Origin: Molossus alvarezi
Taxonomy: Eukaryota; Chordata; Mammalia; Chiroptera; Molossidae
Direction: 5' to 3'
NCBI GenBank assembly: GCA_037176705.1
Contig: CM073897.1
Coordinates: 42,224,488 to 42,288,487 of the forward strand
Length of the DNA: 64,000 nt
This document shows positions 1 through 10,247 of the stretch, piece after piece. The position numbers and the translations under genes were made by a program. The notes under the pieces were generated by a model that was not told where the DNA came from, did no database searches, and worked only from the letters and a program-made list of their open reading frames with translations. How positions within the stretch are numbered: the stretch's first letter is position 1; each line of letters starts with the position of its first letter.

Positions 1-983
1 CTGGGCTCACCATCCAGAAAGAGGTCAGAGTAGGCTTTGGGCTCGTTCACTTCAGGAATGAAGCCCTTATAGTCTTAGACGGAACAGGCACCCAGGTGTG
101 GTAGCAGATGTTTCTGCACCATGACAACTGTCTGTGCAGCTGTGCTCTGCGGACCGTGGCTCTGCTCCGGCAGAGGTCCAGGTGCCACTCCCGCGCAGGT
201 GGCATGAGGAAGAAGGGGGCTGGAGTCTGTGCAAGAGCTCTACCAACTGCAAAGGGCTGTTGAGATGTTCCGTTCATGTGATCCCAACGACAAGCCTGTG
301 AGCAAAGCCGAGCAGGGACGTAATCATTGGACAGCTAAGGGACCTACAGCTCGAATAGTTTAGGTGATTTGCTCAAACTAGAACCCACATCTTATAGGTT
401 CAAAGCAAGTGCTCTTTCCCCTACACTGAAGCGACTGCCAGACTCAAATGTGTCCTTGGGCACAAAAGATGGGGCCACAGCTTTTATAGACTCTGGAACA
501 ACCCTGCCAATGCCAGCCCCTTCTGGAATTCCCAGTCTGAGAAACCACACGAGGGGCACTTCTCTGGGCAGTGCAGGAAGACATGAGCCAGAAGCTCGGG
601 GGGCTAATCTCAGTGGACAGGGGCCCTCGTCATAGTCCCACCGGGACCCATTTTCCTGCCAAGGTGGAGAGCACCAGTTTATCATGAGCAATGTGCAAAG
701 ACATGAAAATAATCACCCTTTCTGCACAACTGTGATCGGGAACGCAGAAAGATTGAGGTTGCCCGAGCATTGCAGAGTGGGACCTAAGGTCACTGCACTT
801 TATTTAGTCAGAATTGGTGCATCTGGAAAGATTAAATCGGTTGTATCCTAGGGTAAGTCACAGGGACATTTCACAGGATAGCTCCCCTGTTAACACCACC
901 CCCCAAAAGAGAATTAAAAGGAAAACTCAGTAATTTGATTGAAAATACCATTTAAATGAACTAAAACTGGAAGGGTCACCCAC

Positions 984-1219
984 TTTTTTTTTTACCCTGA
1001 TCTGGGGGTATATTTATTAATTTTAGAGAGAGAGGAAGAGGGTGAGAGAGAGAGAGAAACATCGATGTGAGAGAGGAACATCAATCCATAGCCTCCCATT
1101 CATGCCCCAGTTGGGGATCAAACCCCATAACCTAGGTATGTGCCCTGACCAGGAATTGAACCTGCATCCTTTTGGTGTAGGGAACTATGCTCCAGCCAAC
1201 TGAACTACTTGACCAGGGC
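984..1219 (-). repeat. Ves-class bat SINE
   Basis: Read on the minus strand, it starts with the tRNA-related head (CCCTGGTCAAGTAGTTCAGT), continues through the GGTTCAATTCCTGGTCAGGG segment, and ends in a CT-rich tract and an A-tail (seen as T-run at 984-993). Many substitutions and no clear target-site duplication suggest an older copy. With the plus-strand copy at 4598 it flanks the exon at 3508 in inverted orientation. Confidence 0.88.
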
Positions 1220-2534
1220 GAGATGTCGTTCACACAGCAAGTGGCTGCTATGGGCTAGAAGGCACCAGTCTGAATTTTGGAAATACAAAAATTAATAAAA
1301 TGCCATCTCTTCTCTTCAAGTATTGACTGTCAGATGTAGGAGACAGACACATAAATAAATAGCCACCACATTACGTTACGTGTCCTGTAACCTAGATATG
1401 AATGGCGGGGAAGGTTCAGCCAGAAAAGGTACCATTTGAGCTGACCCCTGAAGAGTGAGTAGCAATTCAACAGGCTGAAAGGGGAAGGGGCTGGGACGTC
1501 CCACACAGCAGCACAGCCCTCCAAGAGGCATGCAGGCAGGCTGCGGGACAAGCTGTGGGCGTGCTGCAGTCCAGGGCGTCTGGGAGGGAGCGGCTGGGAG
1601 GAGGCCGGGAAGACGGAGCGGAGCTAGAAGTGCCTTGTGCGCTGCTCGGCTGGGAGTCTGAAGTCGGCCTGTGAGAACTGGGCAGTCCTGGAAGGGAGAG
1701 CATGGAGGGGACATGAAGGTATTTGGGTTGGGTCAGGGGAGAATGGCCTCTGGGGAACCCAGGCTGCAGACAGAGAAACCTGCCCTTTACTCGAGAAGGA
1801 GGAATGGGAACAGCCCTGTTGGAGCCAGGGAGGCAGGACAGTTGGAGACAGTCGTGTTGTCGTCGTCGAATTAGAGGAGAAAATGAAGGAAAACCCCGGG
1901 TCTGGAGGCCCGGCTCTGTGAGAAGCAGCCAGTCCCCAAAGACACCGCCCAAAGCAAGGGATGGTTATGACGATGGGCAGTCAGGGCCAGATGAAAACTT
2001 TCAGAGACCTTGATGCCGAAAAGATTACGGTGCCTCGGTCTTCACATGTAATTCAAAATACACCGGCCTGTACAAATGTGTGTTTCAAAAGGACCCAAAA
2101 CATACATGCCTGATACAATGCAAAATAGCTTCTTTCTGGACTTCTCTGATTCTCTTGCTTGCATCATGAAGCTGGTGCTGTAGGCACTGCTCAGTCTGAC
2201 CCCAGTCCCCCAGCACGGTGTGTCCCACTGTCCCGTGGCAACAGCCAGTGCCAGGCCATCCGGCTGGAACAGGCAGGTTCCTTCTAATCAGACGCCTTCC
2301 CAGAGACCTGGAGGGCACCGTTAGTGTTGAGATGCAGTCTGAGGGCCTGGGAATTACCAGGCCATGCCCAGGAACCGAAAACAGCTTCCCAGGAGTTACG
2401 AGTCCAACTCCACTGTGGCCTAGACTTGGAAGAAATTGTAAATCAGTATCATGTGATAGCAAAATTCAAGTTTAATGAGAGATACCCACTCTGTAGTTCT
2501 CTCCAAGTGCAATAACAGACATAATGGCTAGTCA

Positions 2535-2790
2535 TTCAAACAACAATTATGATTACTGAGCACCTACGAGGTGCCAGGCATGATGCTAAAGATTTGTCAC
2601 ATGTGATTTTATGTAATTTCCACAATACACGGGCAAGGTAGCTGTTTACATCCCCTTTCTGCGGGTGAAGAAAACCTGAGGCTCAGGAGGCCAGGTAATT
2701 TGCTCAAGTTTCAGAACCTGGAAACAACAGAGCTAGGCTTCGAACCCAGACTGACCTGATTCCAGGCTGTGCATTTTTCCTGCCATGCGC
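2535..2790 (-). repeat. MIR SINE
   Basis: The reverse-strand MIR signature is clear: TGAGCACCTACGAGGTGCCAGGCA, then a diverged lower-case CORE region (GAAAACCTGAGGCTCAGGAG) and GGCTTCGAACCCAGACTGAC. It is an ancient mammalian SINE fossil. Confidence 0.8.
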
Positions 2791-3507
2791 CCCAGGCGGG
2801 GCCTTGTCCCTGCGTCACCTGTGTGCAACAGCAGGCGGGCTGACTTCACTTTCCTGTTCACACGGCCTTGTCTTTCCGACTGATCTCCAGAAGCGGAACC
2901 ATCCTCAGCAACATCCTTTGTTTTGTTCAGGACAAAACACAGGACATCACTGCAAACTACAAACTAAGGCTGCAATTCATTTACATCTGACTACAAGAGG
3001 GAGACCCCTGGGCTCCTGATGAGTATAGCATGAGTGTCAAATGAAGATCCCTTGACGCTGGCTGGGATCAGATCGGCCAGGGTCTCATCAGTCAGTCCCA
3101 AGAAGTGTTAGGGCTGCTGTAAAAATTCTGTGGGAGAAGAGTTTGTATGTCAAACTCTTTAAGTGTTTTTAAAGTCAAGCCCTTTCGTGTTTCTGGCTCA
3201 GATTTACAGGCCACCTATGGTAAGCCTCTTGGATAACCCTTTTGGGAAAACATATGTTGAGCATCTGACAGGGGCATGGCACAGAGCTGGGCATGCAGAG
3301 AGCTGGGCACGGCAGTCATTGGCATTCAGAGTTGGGTGGGAGGGAGAGTTAGACCAACCACTGGAGTCAGAAAAATTGGGGAGCTCTCACCCAAAATGGG
3401 GATATCATCCACATGAGACATTTGTGCTTGGATTTAAGTTGTATCTCTCTGGCTACCAACTGGGTAAGAAGACCGTGTTTATCAACTGGCATGTCCTTGT
3501 TTTTCAG

Positions 3508-3740
3508 TCACAGTCCAGCGCATAAATACTACCTGACTACAGACCCCATGAGCGGGGCCGTCTTCCTCTCCGACACCAACAGCCGACGGGTCTTTAGGAT
3601 CAAGTCCACCACGATGGTGAAGGACCTTGTCAAGAACTCCGAGGTGGTTGCGGGGACAGGGGACCAGTGCCTCCCCTTCGATGACACGCGCTGCGGGGAT
3701 GGTGGGAAGGCCACGGAAGCCACGCTTACCAACCCCAGGG
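3508..3740 (+). CDS. TENM4: TENM4 coding exon, NHL propeller part 1
   Basis: This is the first teneurin exon in the window (233 bp). The acceptor is TTTTTCAG at 3500-3507 and the donor is GTAAGG at 3741. The exon starts with the last base of a split serine codon and ends with the first base of a split glycine codon, which exon 8121 completes. It encodes about 77 residues, beginning [16 protein letters not shown] and ending LTNPRG. The segment [15 protein letters not shown] has the NHL-repeat strand pattern, and [13 protein letters not shown] is the teneurin propeller loop with two cysteines. In the protein this is part of the extracellular six-bladed NHL beta-propeller that mediates homophilic adhesion. 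The wording ([12 protein letters not shown]) fits teneurin-4 better than teneurin-1, -2 or -3, judged from memory of the family. Confidence 0.95.
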
Positions 3741-3759
3741 GTAAGGCTGCTTTTTTCAC

Positions 3760-4190
3760 TCACTTTCAGTAATGTTTATTGGGGTGTTTTCTATTTCCAA
3801 AAGAAATACATGTTCACGATTGTGAACATTTTGGAAAATATGATGAACTCTATGGAGAAAAGTTGAAATTATCATAATTCTACCTGCCAGAAATATGCTC
3901 AGTTAATATTTCCTATCTGTCCTCCTAGCCTTTTCTCTAAGCGTGGGGGTGCACATAATATCAAAAATAAAGTGAGATCGCATTAAATAAACTTTTAGCG
4001 ACCTACTTTTTTCGTAACTGATAAATCATGACCATGTCTCCATGTCATTATTCTTTGTCCCGATTTTTAATGGCTACATGGTGTTCCATGAAACGGATGA
4101 CTCATCACTGATTTATCCGTCCCCTACTGTTGGATATTTATGCTGTCTCTCACATTATTATTTTATAAAGTCTTGCTGTGTATCGTCTCC
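3760..4190 (-). repeat. Old L1 fragment (L1M-type ORF2 end)
   Basis: Plus-strand wording such as TTTTTAATGGCTACATGGTG followed by a TTCCATG and CCCCTACTGTTGGATATTTA is the reverse complement of the familiar L1 ORF2 3' segment (a degenerate VHPMEYYAA-like region). It is too eroded to read a frame and is 5'-truncated. Confidence 0.7.
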
Positions 4191-4597
4191 ATACATGTTC
4201 ATGTGCTATAGTTTCAATTTGAGTCCTGCAAAAAGTTGGGCCTCTTCATACCCACCATCACGACTCTTCATTCACTTATTGGTCAGTTATTTACCGAGTA
4301 TGCAGTGCACTGTAGGTGCACAGATAAGTTTACTATCACAGAAAAAAGGAGACTTGAATGTGAGTCACGCCGATAGGGGAGGGGGGAGAAGTGCTCCCTG
4401 AGGTGCAAGGAGAAAGAACTGTGCATGGGAGCCCGAAGCCAGGGGGCCTTGTGCCTAGAAGACTGACAGGGAGGGTTTTTGGAGGAGAAGCCGTCATTAA
4501 CAACAACTGTCCATCAGTCACCTTAAAGCCAGTGACCTACAGTGTCTAAGCCTCAGGGTCCTCATCGATAAAGCAGGGGTAACAATACCTTGTGTGT

Positions 4598-4821
4598 TGC
4601 CCAGCCAGTGTGGCTCAGTTGGTTGGGTGTCCTCCCGTGTACCTTGAGGCCACCAATTCATTCCCGGTCAGGGCACATGCCTGGGTTTGGGGCTCCATCC
4701 CCAGGAGGGGGCGTGCAGGAGGCAGCCCATCGACATTTCTGTCTCTCTCTCCCTCTCCCTTCCTCTCTCTCTCTAAAAAAAAATCAATAAAAACATATAT
4801 ATAAAACAAAGAAAGAAAAAT
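4598..4821 (+). repeat. Ves-class SINE, tail type 1
   Basis: The head is CCCAGCCAGTGTGGCTCAGT, the tRNA B-box-like segment is ATTCATTCCCGGTCAGGGCA, and a CT-rich tract leads into CTAAAAAAAAATCAATAAAA. A 17-bp target-site duplication with two mismatches is visible (4581-4597 and 4822-4838). It carries the core CCAGGAGGGGGCGTGC at 4701-4716, which resembles a CTCF site. Confidence 0.92.
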
Positions 4822-4969
4822 AATAATACCTTCTGTGTCCAACTCCTAGGATCATTCTTAGAGTCAAAATTAGTATATTTTATGTCATAACCTATTAAAA
4901 TGCCACAAGTAATTGTATTACTAAATAGTGCCAGATTTCAAGGCCTGGTTTCAAACCAAAGCTATTAGG

Positions 4970-5180
4970 TGCTAGTGAAATCAGGCAGTCCTGTATTCAA
5001 ATTCAGCCACTGCCACCTTCTAGCTGTATGACTTTGGGTGAGTTGCTTACCCCCTCTGAGCCTCATTTTCCTCATCTATGAAAGAGATATACTGTACAGT
5101 TGCAGTACACAATAAATATAATCAGGAATGTAAATGCTTAGTACAGTGGTACCAGTCACATAATAAACATCCCATCAATG
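4970..5180 (+). repeat. MIR SINE
   Basis: The forward MIR core is visible: GCCACTGCCACCTTCTAGCTG, a diverged GTATGACTTTGGGTGAGTTG, then CTCATTTTCCTCATCTATGA and a diverged CTTAGTACAGTGG end. Confidence 0.78.
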
Positions 5181-5394
5181 GTGATTCCTATTATTATTTT
5201 TATACTATATGGTATTGTTGGATCACATCACATCACATCATATATCATGTTATATAATATCCTGTGTCTGTACCGCATACTGCAGTGGTCAGGTGGTAAC
5301 TGTGAGATGAATATTGTGACATCTGTGGTTAACCTTCCTCCTAAATACGCTGTCCTAATGCTGAGAGAGGAGAGAGCTTGCACCTAGGGACCCT

Positions 5395-5500
5395 GCATTA
5401 TGGTTTTGCTCCGCCACTCCCTGGCTCTGTGACCTCCTCCTCTGGGCCTCAGTGTCCTCATCGGTGAATGAGCAGACTGGGCTGAGTAATCCCTGAGACC
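5395..5500 (+). repeat. MIR fragment
   Basis: Short forward MIR core: CTGGCTCTGTGACCTCCTCC and GGGCCTCAGTGTCCTCATCG. Confidence 0.6.
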
Positions 5501-5593
5501 CCTTTCAGTTGTAACATTCTACTCTATGAATTAAAACTGTGTTTTTTCCTGAGAATTTTTACTCTCTCCAGGTCTTTCTCAGTTGCTCTGCAC

Positions 5594-5872
5594 CAGTGAT
5601 TTTCAACCTGTTTCATCTCATGGCACACAAACTAATTATCAGAATTCCACGGCACACCAAAAAATGGATTATGCTTTTTGCTGATCTGACAAAAAAAATA
5701 GGTATAATTTTTATCCATTTACACCGGACAAATGGCTACTGTCGTGTTGGCTGTCATCATTTTTTCATTTGACAGTCTAAGGGAAAAGAGGTCATTGTCC
5801 CTGACTAAACACTAAACAGTCAGGTATTGCATGTTTTAAACATCCTTGCAGCACAGTGGTTGACAATCACTG
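5594..5872. mobile_element. Non-autonomous hAT DNA transposon with TIRs
   Basis: The element begins CAGTGATTTTCAACC and ends GGTTGACAATCACTG, so the 15-bp terminal inverted repeats match except at one base. The flanking 8-mers CTCTGCAC (5586-5593) and GTCTACAC (5873-5880) match at 6 of 8 positions, as expected for a decayed hAT 8-bp target-site duplication. At 279 bp with no coding frame it is a MITE that would have depended on a transposase supplied elsewhere. Waves of such hAT MITEs are known from vesper bats, which supports the host assignment. I cannot name the exact subfamily without a repeat library. Confidence 0.85.
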
Positions 5873-5896
5873 GTCTACACACATGTGTTCTCTACC

Positions 5897-5898
<2 letters not shown>

Positions 5899-5931
<33 letters not shown>
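5899..5931. repeat. (AC)n microsatellite
   Basis: Uninterrupted AC dinucleotide run of about 16 units just downstream of the hAT element. Confidence 0.97.
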
Positions 5932-5933
<2 letters not shown>

Positions 5934-6499
5934 TAATGGCAGTGAAATTGCCCCGAAGCCTGCAATTAACCCAGATAGGAACGACAAAGGTGCCACAATA
6001 TACTGACACTTTGGAGCAGGGAGAACAAGAGATGTTCATCTATTTAGCACAACGAAAGGAGAAAAAAAATGAAGTAATTAATTAGAGGACAGATTACTTC
6101 TATTAGCCTGTGCAGCCAACTTTGTAAACAAGGAACCCAGTTGTTCACGGAGCACCCGCCACTCACAGACGGGAGAGAGCGGCAGCACAGCCAGGCAGGC
6201 GAGAGGAGTCCTGTCCAGGTACTTGACAAATGCCACTCATCTGCATTCTAGGCAGGGACCAGAGAGAGGCGTCCCGCCCCGAGGCTGCCGGTCCTCTGTG
6301 ACATCGCTCGCTCTCCAGCCCTGAGCAGCCTAAGGAGGGGGAAGAACTAGTAGCCCCACTGGGTTTGGGTCTCTCAGAGGCCCTTGCTGTCTGAAACAGC
6401 CCTCTGACCTGTCATAGACACGTGGGCCCCGAGAGCAAGGGTCTTGAAACGCACAGAGTGCTGGTCACGTTCTCATCATTGAAAGTCACTAATAATTCT

Positions 6500-6870
6500 T
6501 GAGGGCTATTACAAGTCAGATGTTATTATCTTCATTTTATTTATTTATTCTTTTACTTTTTTTTTTTCTTTATTGATTTTAGAGAGAGGAAGGGAGAGGG
6601 GGAGAGGGGGAGAGAGAAATGTCGATGAGAGAGAACATCCATTGGCCGCCTCCTGCACGCCCCCCACTGGGGATCAGGCCCACAACCCGGGAATCGAACT
6701 GGCAACCTCTTGGTGCCTGGGTGGATGCTGAGCCACTGAGCCACACCGGCCGGGCTATCCCCATTTTATTGATAAGGAAACTGAGACTTGGAAGTGAAGT
6801 GACTCGCCCAAGGTTATACCACTGGAAAGCTTCATACTTAAGTGTCTCTACCTCTGAGGCTTTTTCTTCA
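6500..6870 (-). repeat. MIR interrupted by a Ves SINE
   Basis: Left piece (to about 6541) reads TATTACAAGTCAGATG and the right piece from 6757 reads CCATTTTATTGATAAGGAAA then CTGAGACTTGGAAGTGAAGT and CTCGCCCAAGGTTATACCAC, which is reverse-strand MIR. The SINE at 6542-6756 sits inside it. Confidence 0.65.
6542..6756 (-). repeat. Ves-class SINE, inserted into a MIR
   Basis: Minus-strand copy: GCCCGGCCGGTGTGGCTCAG head, GGTTGCCAGTTCGATTCCCG B-box-like segment, CT-rich tract and A-tail (T-run near 6557-6570). Flanking 14-mers at 6528-6541 and 6757-6770 match at 12 of 14, a likely target-site duplication. It forms an inverted pair with the plus-strand copy at 9429 around the exon at 8121. Confidence 0.9.
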
Positions 6871-7204
6871 CTTCCTTCCCCAGAGAAAACTGAACAAAAC
6901 AAAACTAATCAGAACCTCCTTTATTTCATCATGAACCCTCTCGGGCTTCTGTCATCCCCTAGGGGCACCCCCGTGGCATGACTCACTCCATCTAGACCTG
7001 GTTTGGGGGCACTTCTCATCTGTGGTCCAGCCCCTGCGCCCCTGAGCAGTCCTCCATGTGGTAGGGGTGTGTCAACTCCTGGAGCTGAGGGGGAGTCAGT
7101 ATCACCCATGAGCGTTTCTGAAACAAGCCTTGGTCCTCGCCCCCCTGAACGAGTATTTCCAAGAGTGCGGTTAAGTAGGGACACGTTGAACAAACTCTTC
7201 AGGT

Positions 7205-7412
7205 AATTCTGCTGCACGTCACTGGTTAAGAAGTACTGATTTACTAGAGAGGTTCTCAAACTTTGATTTGTATCATCATCACCCGAGGTACTTGTCAGAA
7301 AAACAAGAGATGCTCAGGCCCCTCAAAGACGCTCCGAACAGCTGCCTGGGGGTGCGTTTCAGCAAGCTTCCTGGTGACTCGCACACACATCCAAGGGTGA
7401 GAAATGCCGATT
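7205..7412. repeat. MER5A-like hAT fragment
   Basis: GAGGTTCTCAAACTTTGATT followed by ATCATCATCACCCGAGGTAC and a closing GGGTGAGAAATGCC resemble the MER5A/Charlie MITE (TIR CAGTGGTTCTCAAAC). The preceding TAATTCTGCTGCACGTCACT may belong to another fragment of the same family. Confidence 0.5.
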
Positions 7413-8120
7413 TAGAAAAGTCCCTTCACGTAACAGCTGAGAAGCAAATGCAGACCGTCCAGGGACCAGCCCAAGGTCACAAAAAGTCAGCGGGTGGCAG
7501 TCTCATGAATGGAGCAGATGATTTTTAGTCATAATTTTGACTCCTTTCCTCAATGTGCCATTTTTTAAAATTAACTTCACCAGCATTCTCTACACAAACC
7601 CAAAGGATTCTTTTTCTGGGCTCTAGACTTCTGGAATGACCAATGAAACTGGAATAGTGATAAAATAGAAAAACACGAAGGATGGTTATTTTGGAGAAAC
7701 AGAAAAATCATTACCAGATAGGAGACTAGATTAGTATAATTACAAGTCTTCAGAAGTAGGTTAATTTGACTAATTCACAGTTCTGATATCGGAAAAAATC
7801 CTCTTTACCGCTACCTCTTGTGCTTAACAAGCCCCCAGAAATGATGAGTCCAGTTTTTGCGTTCAGATCTGGTGATAGACAACAATCCTCAGAGGCAGAA
7901 GGTGGACAGACCAGAGCCCCGGAGAGTCTCAAAACCTGGGTTTTAACCCCTACTCTAAACAAGTACTCAGACACCTCTGGCATCTGTCTCATCTTTAGAA
8001 GGGGAATGATTGACGTACAGAAACTCTAATCAAATCGTGAACAGGAGGTTCTCTGTCAGTCCGAAAGGCTCCATGAGAATGTGGGTTGTCACCACCTCTA
8101 ACCCTGAGTTCTCTGCCCAG

Positions 8121-8275
8121 GCATCACGGTGGACAAGTCCGGGCTGATTTACTTCGTGGACGGCACCATGATCAGGCGCATCGATCAGAATGGGGTCATC
8201 TCCACCCTCCTGGGCTCCAATGACCTTACCTCGGCCCGGCCCCTCAGCTGTGATTCTGTCATGGATATTTCCCAG
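8121..8275 (+). CDS. TENM4: TENM4 coding exon, NHL propeller part 2
   Basis: A 155-bp exon with acceptor CTGCCCAG at 8113-8120 and donor GTAAGG at 8276. It completes the split glycine and then encodes 51 residues, ending CDSVMDISQ in phase 0. [18 protein letters not shown] is a typical NHL repeat strand-turn-strand, and the next segment ([19 protein letters not shown]) links to the following blade. The residue after VDK is serine (TCC, 8138-8140). I recall phenylalanine there in human TENM4, but the position varies between teneurin paralogs, so I read this as a substitution rather than damage. The exon sits between inverted Ves SINEs (6542, minus; 9429, plus). Confidence 0.95.
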
Positions 8276-8735
8276 GTAAGGAGACAGCTCTGCCTGCCAG
8301 GGCCCCGGGTCTGCACGCTCCTCCTCCCACCGGGCACCCAGGCAGCCACTGGCCGTTGGTCGTCACACCGCACACCTTTAAAGAGCGTACTCTTGTGCCG
8401 GGTCTGTGCAGGACACTCAGGCCCTGAGACGAGTGGGCACGGCTTCGTGCTCTGGGAGTTCCCCATCGTGGGCGACAGTGGGTGACAAGGGAAGCTGTCC
8501 CAGGAAGCCTCAGCGGCGGCAGAGATTCACACAGTGTGCATTTAAATCCATGGCCACCCTGCGTCTCTGTCTGAGAGCACAACTACGTGTGCGTCGTTTG
8601 TTTTCTTTCTGGGCTGGAAGCTGCAGGAGGATAGGACGTCTGTCCATCTTCTCCTCTGCTATAACCGGGGTGCCCGGGACACAGCAGGAGCACAGTCCAT
8701 ATCTGGTGATTTATTAGTTGATTGGCTGACTGGTT

Positions 8736-8850
8736 GAATCCTGGCTTTGCCACTCACTCGCTGAGTAACTTCAGACAAGTTTCTGAGGTCCTTCGAGCCT
8801 CGTTTTCACATCTGTGAAGTGGAAGTGATCGACGTCGGCCTGGCAGGGTT
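8736..8850 (+). repeat. MIR SINE
   Basis: AATCCTGGCTTTGCCACTCA, then GAGTAACTTCAGACAAGTTT and CCTCGTTTTCACATCTGTGA follow the forward MIR core. Confidence 0.75.
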
Positions 8851-9428
8851 GTGTTCGGAACACATAAAGCAAGGCCCGCCAGGCTCCTGCGCTGCTTGGC
8901 GCTTCAGAGACGGCCAATCAGCAGAAGCTTCTGTGCCCACTTTCTCAGAGGAGGTGACCTTTGTGCCAGGTTTCGACGGGTGAAGAGGGGGTTGCTGGGT
9001 GGCGAGGAAGAACGGAGACATTTCACACTAAGGGAACAGCATGTGCGAAGATACGAAGATGTTCACGGGTCTGGTCCGTTCGGAGAACATGGGGAAATTG
9101 CATGCCCGCGCATGGGGTTCTTGTTGGGGAATAGTAGCAGGAGTTGAAACTGGAAGCATGATTTAGGGTCCGTTGGTGAGGACCTACCACACCAAAGAAT
9201 TTGGACCTTAGCAGGTGGGCACCTAGTGTAGACCAGAGGAAGACACAGTGACTGGCCTTCAGCACATCTGTAGCATGTCCTGCAGTGACTTGGTCAGGGA
9301 GGTGTCCTTTATCACTAGATCCTTTGCAGGGTCTGGCCAGTGCTAAATTACTGAATGTCCATCTTCCCGACATTAGCAAAACCAAGGAAACAGGGGGCTG
9401 GAGTTACATTAAATTGCAAACTGGTGTC

Positions 9429-9679
9429 GCCCTGGCCAGTTTGGCTCAGCAGTTAGAACATCAGCCTGCGGTCCAGACGGATCCGGGTTCGGTTCCCACT
9501 AAGGGCACGTATCTCAGTTGCAGTTTGTCCCCGGCCCCGGTTGGGTCGTGCGGGTGGCAGCTACTCCATGTGTCCCTTTCATGTCGATGTTTCTCTCTCT
9601 CTCTCCCTCCCATTCTATCTGAACAACAATAACAAAAATGGAAAAATGTCCTCGAGTGAGGATAAAAAAGATTTTTAAA
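9429..9679 (+). repeat. Ves-class SINE, tail type 2, perfect 18-bp TSD
   Basis: The head is GCCCTGGCCAGTTTGGCTCA. The tail runs from the CT tract and CCCATTCTATCTGAACAACA into GTCCTCGAGTGAGGATAAAA. The 18 bases at 9411-9428 recur exactly at 9680-9697, a target-site duplication typical of L1-driven insertion. The unmutated duplication suggests a fairly recent insertion. The TCCTC/GAGGA inverted repeat near the 3' end can fold as a small hairpin. Confidence 0.96.
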
Positions 9680-10233
9680 AAATTGCAAACTGGTGTCAGC
9701 CATAGCCACACTTAGCTTTCTCAGCCCCCTCACTTCTAGGGGAGCCTGCACACACGCCCTTTTCCACGGGACCCACTCCCTGGCGCCCAGCAGGCAGCCG
9801 AGGCTGGGAGGCCTCACGGCTCAGGGCTGCCTCTGCTGCTGTCGCATCACGGAGACCATTCCCAGAGCCCCGGAGCCGTGGCCAGCGGTCCGCACCCATG
9901 TCACATGCTGGCACGATTCCCTTCTGCACCAGCATGTGACTGTTATGCTCCAGAATGGAGTCTGTTCTCTGCCACTGTCTTTCCAGTTTGGCGGCCTCCC
10001 CTGGCTGGGGGAAGTTTCCCTCTCCGGCCTGTGGGGGGCTCGAATCACCCAGTGGGGAAGCTGCCTTGGCCTGAGGATGGGTGTACCCGTATTTTCAAGT
10101 CTCAAAACGGGCCCTCCACCAGCCAGCACCAGAGGCCAAAAAAATTTCAATGCACACGTTGGAAAATTGTTGAACTTGAGATCGAGGTACTGCCAAGCAG
10201 CCAGACCCAAGGCTTGGAAGACTAGTATATAAC

Positions 10234-10247
10234 GGGGGGGGGGGGGG
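10234..10247. repeat. G14 homopolymer
   Basis: A run of 14 G in the intron; unstable in replication and sequencing, and able to form G-quadruplex-like structures. Confidence 0.95.

Larger units (their letters stand above)
1..3507 (+). other. TENM4: TENM4 intron (3' part; 5' end outside window)
   Basis: This is non-coding sequence up to the acceptor at 3506-3507 (TTTTTCAG). It contains a minus-strand Ves SINE (984-1219) and a minus-strand MIR (about 2535-2790). The open frames here do not match any teneurin segment. Teneurins have an optional 7-residue insert (splice site B, in the propeller) just before the exon that starts at 3508. I searched for a 21-base microexon matching that insert and did not find one, so it and the preceding exon probably lie upstream of base 1. 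The rest is unique sequence with no recognisable signal. Confidence 0.8.
3741..8120 (+). other. TENM4: TENM4 intron
   Basis: This 4.4-kb GT-AG intron (GTAAGG ... CTGCCCAG) interrupts a glycine codon after its first base. It holds a fossil L1 (about 3760-4190), Ves SINEs at 4598 and 6542, MIR copies, a 279-bp hAT element at 5594-5872, a CA microsatellite at 5899 and a MER5-like fragment near 7205-7412. The remaining unique stretches (about 6060-6480 and 7420-8110) show nothing I can name. Confidence 0.85.

Noticed and set aside
8138..8140. Serine codon in VDKSG as a damaging change in the propeller
   Set aside because: The position differs between teneurin paralogs, so a polar residue is tolerated; the human comparison is from memory only.
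9693..10232. 179-codon plus-strand frame in an intron
   Set aside because: Begins in a SINE target duplication and ends near a G14 run; no domain.
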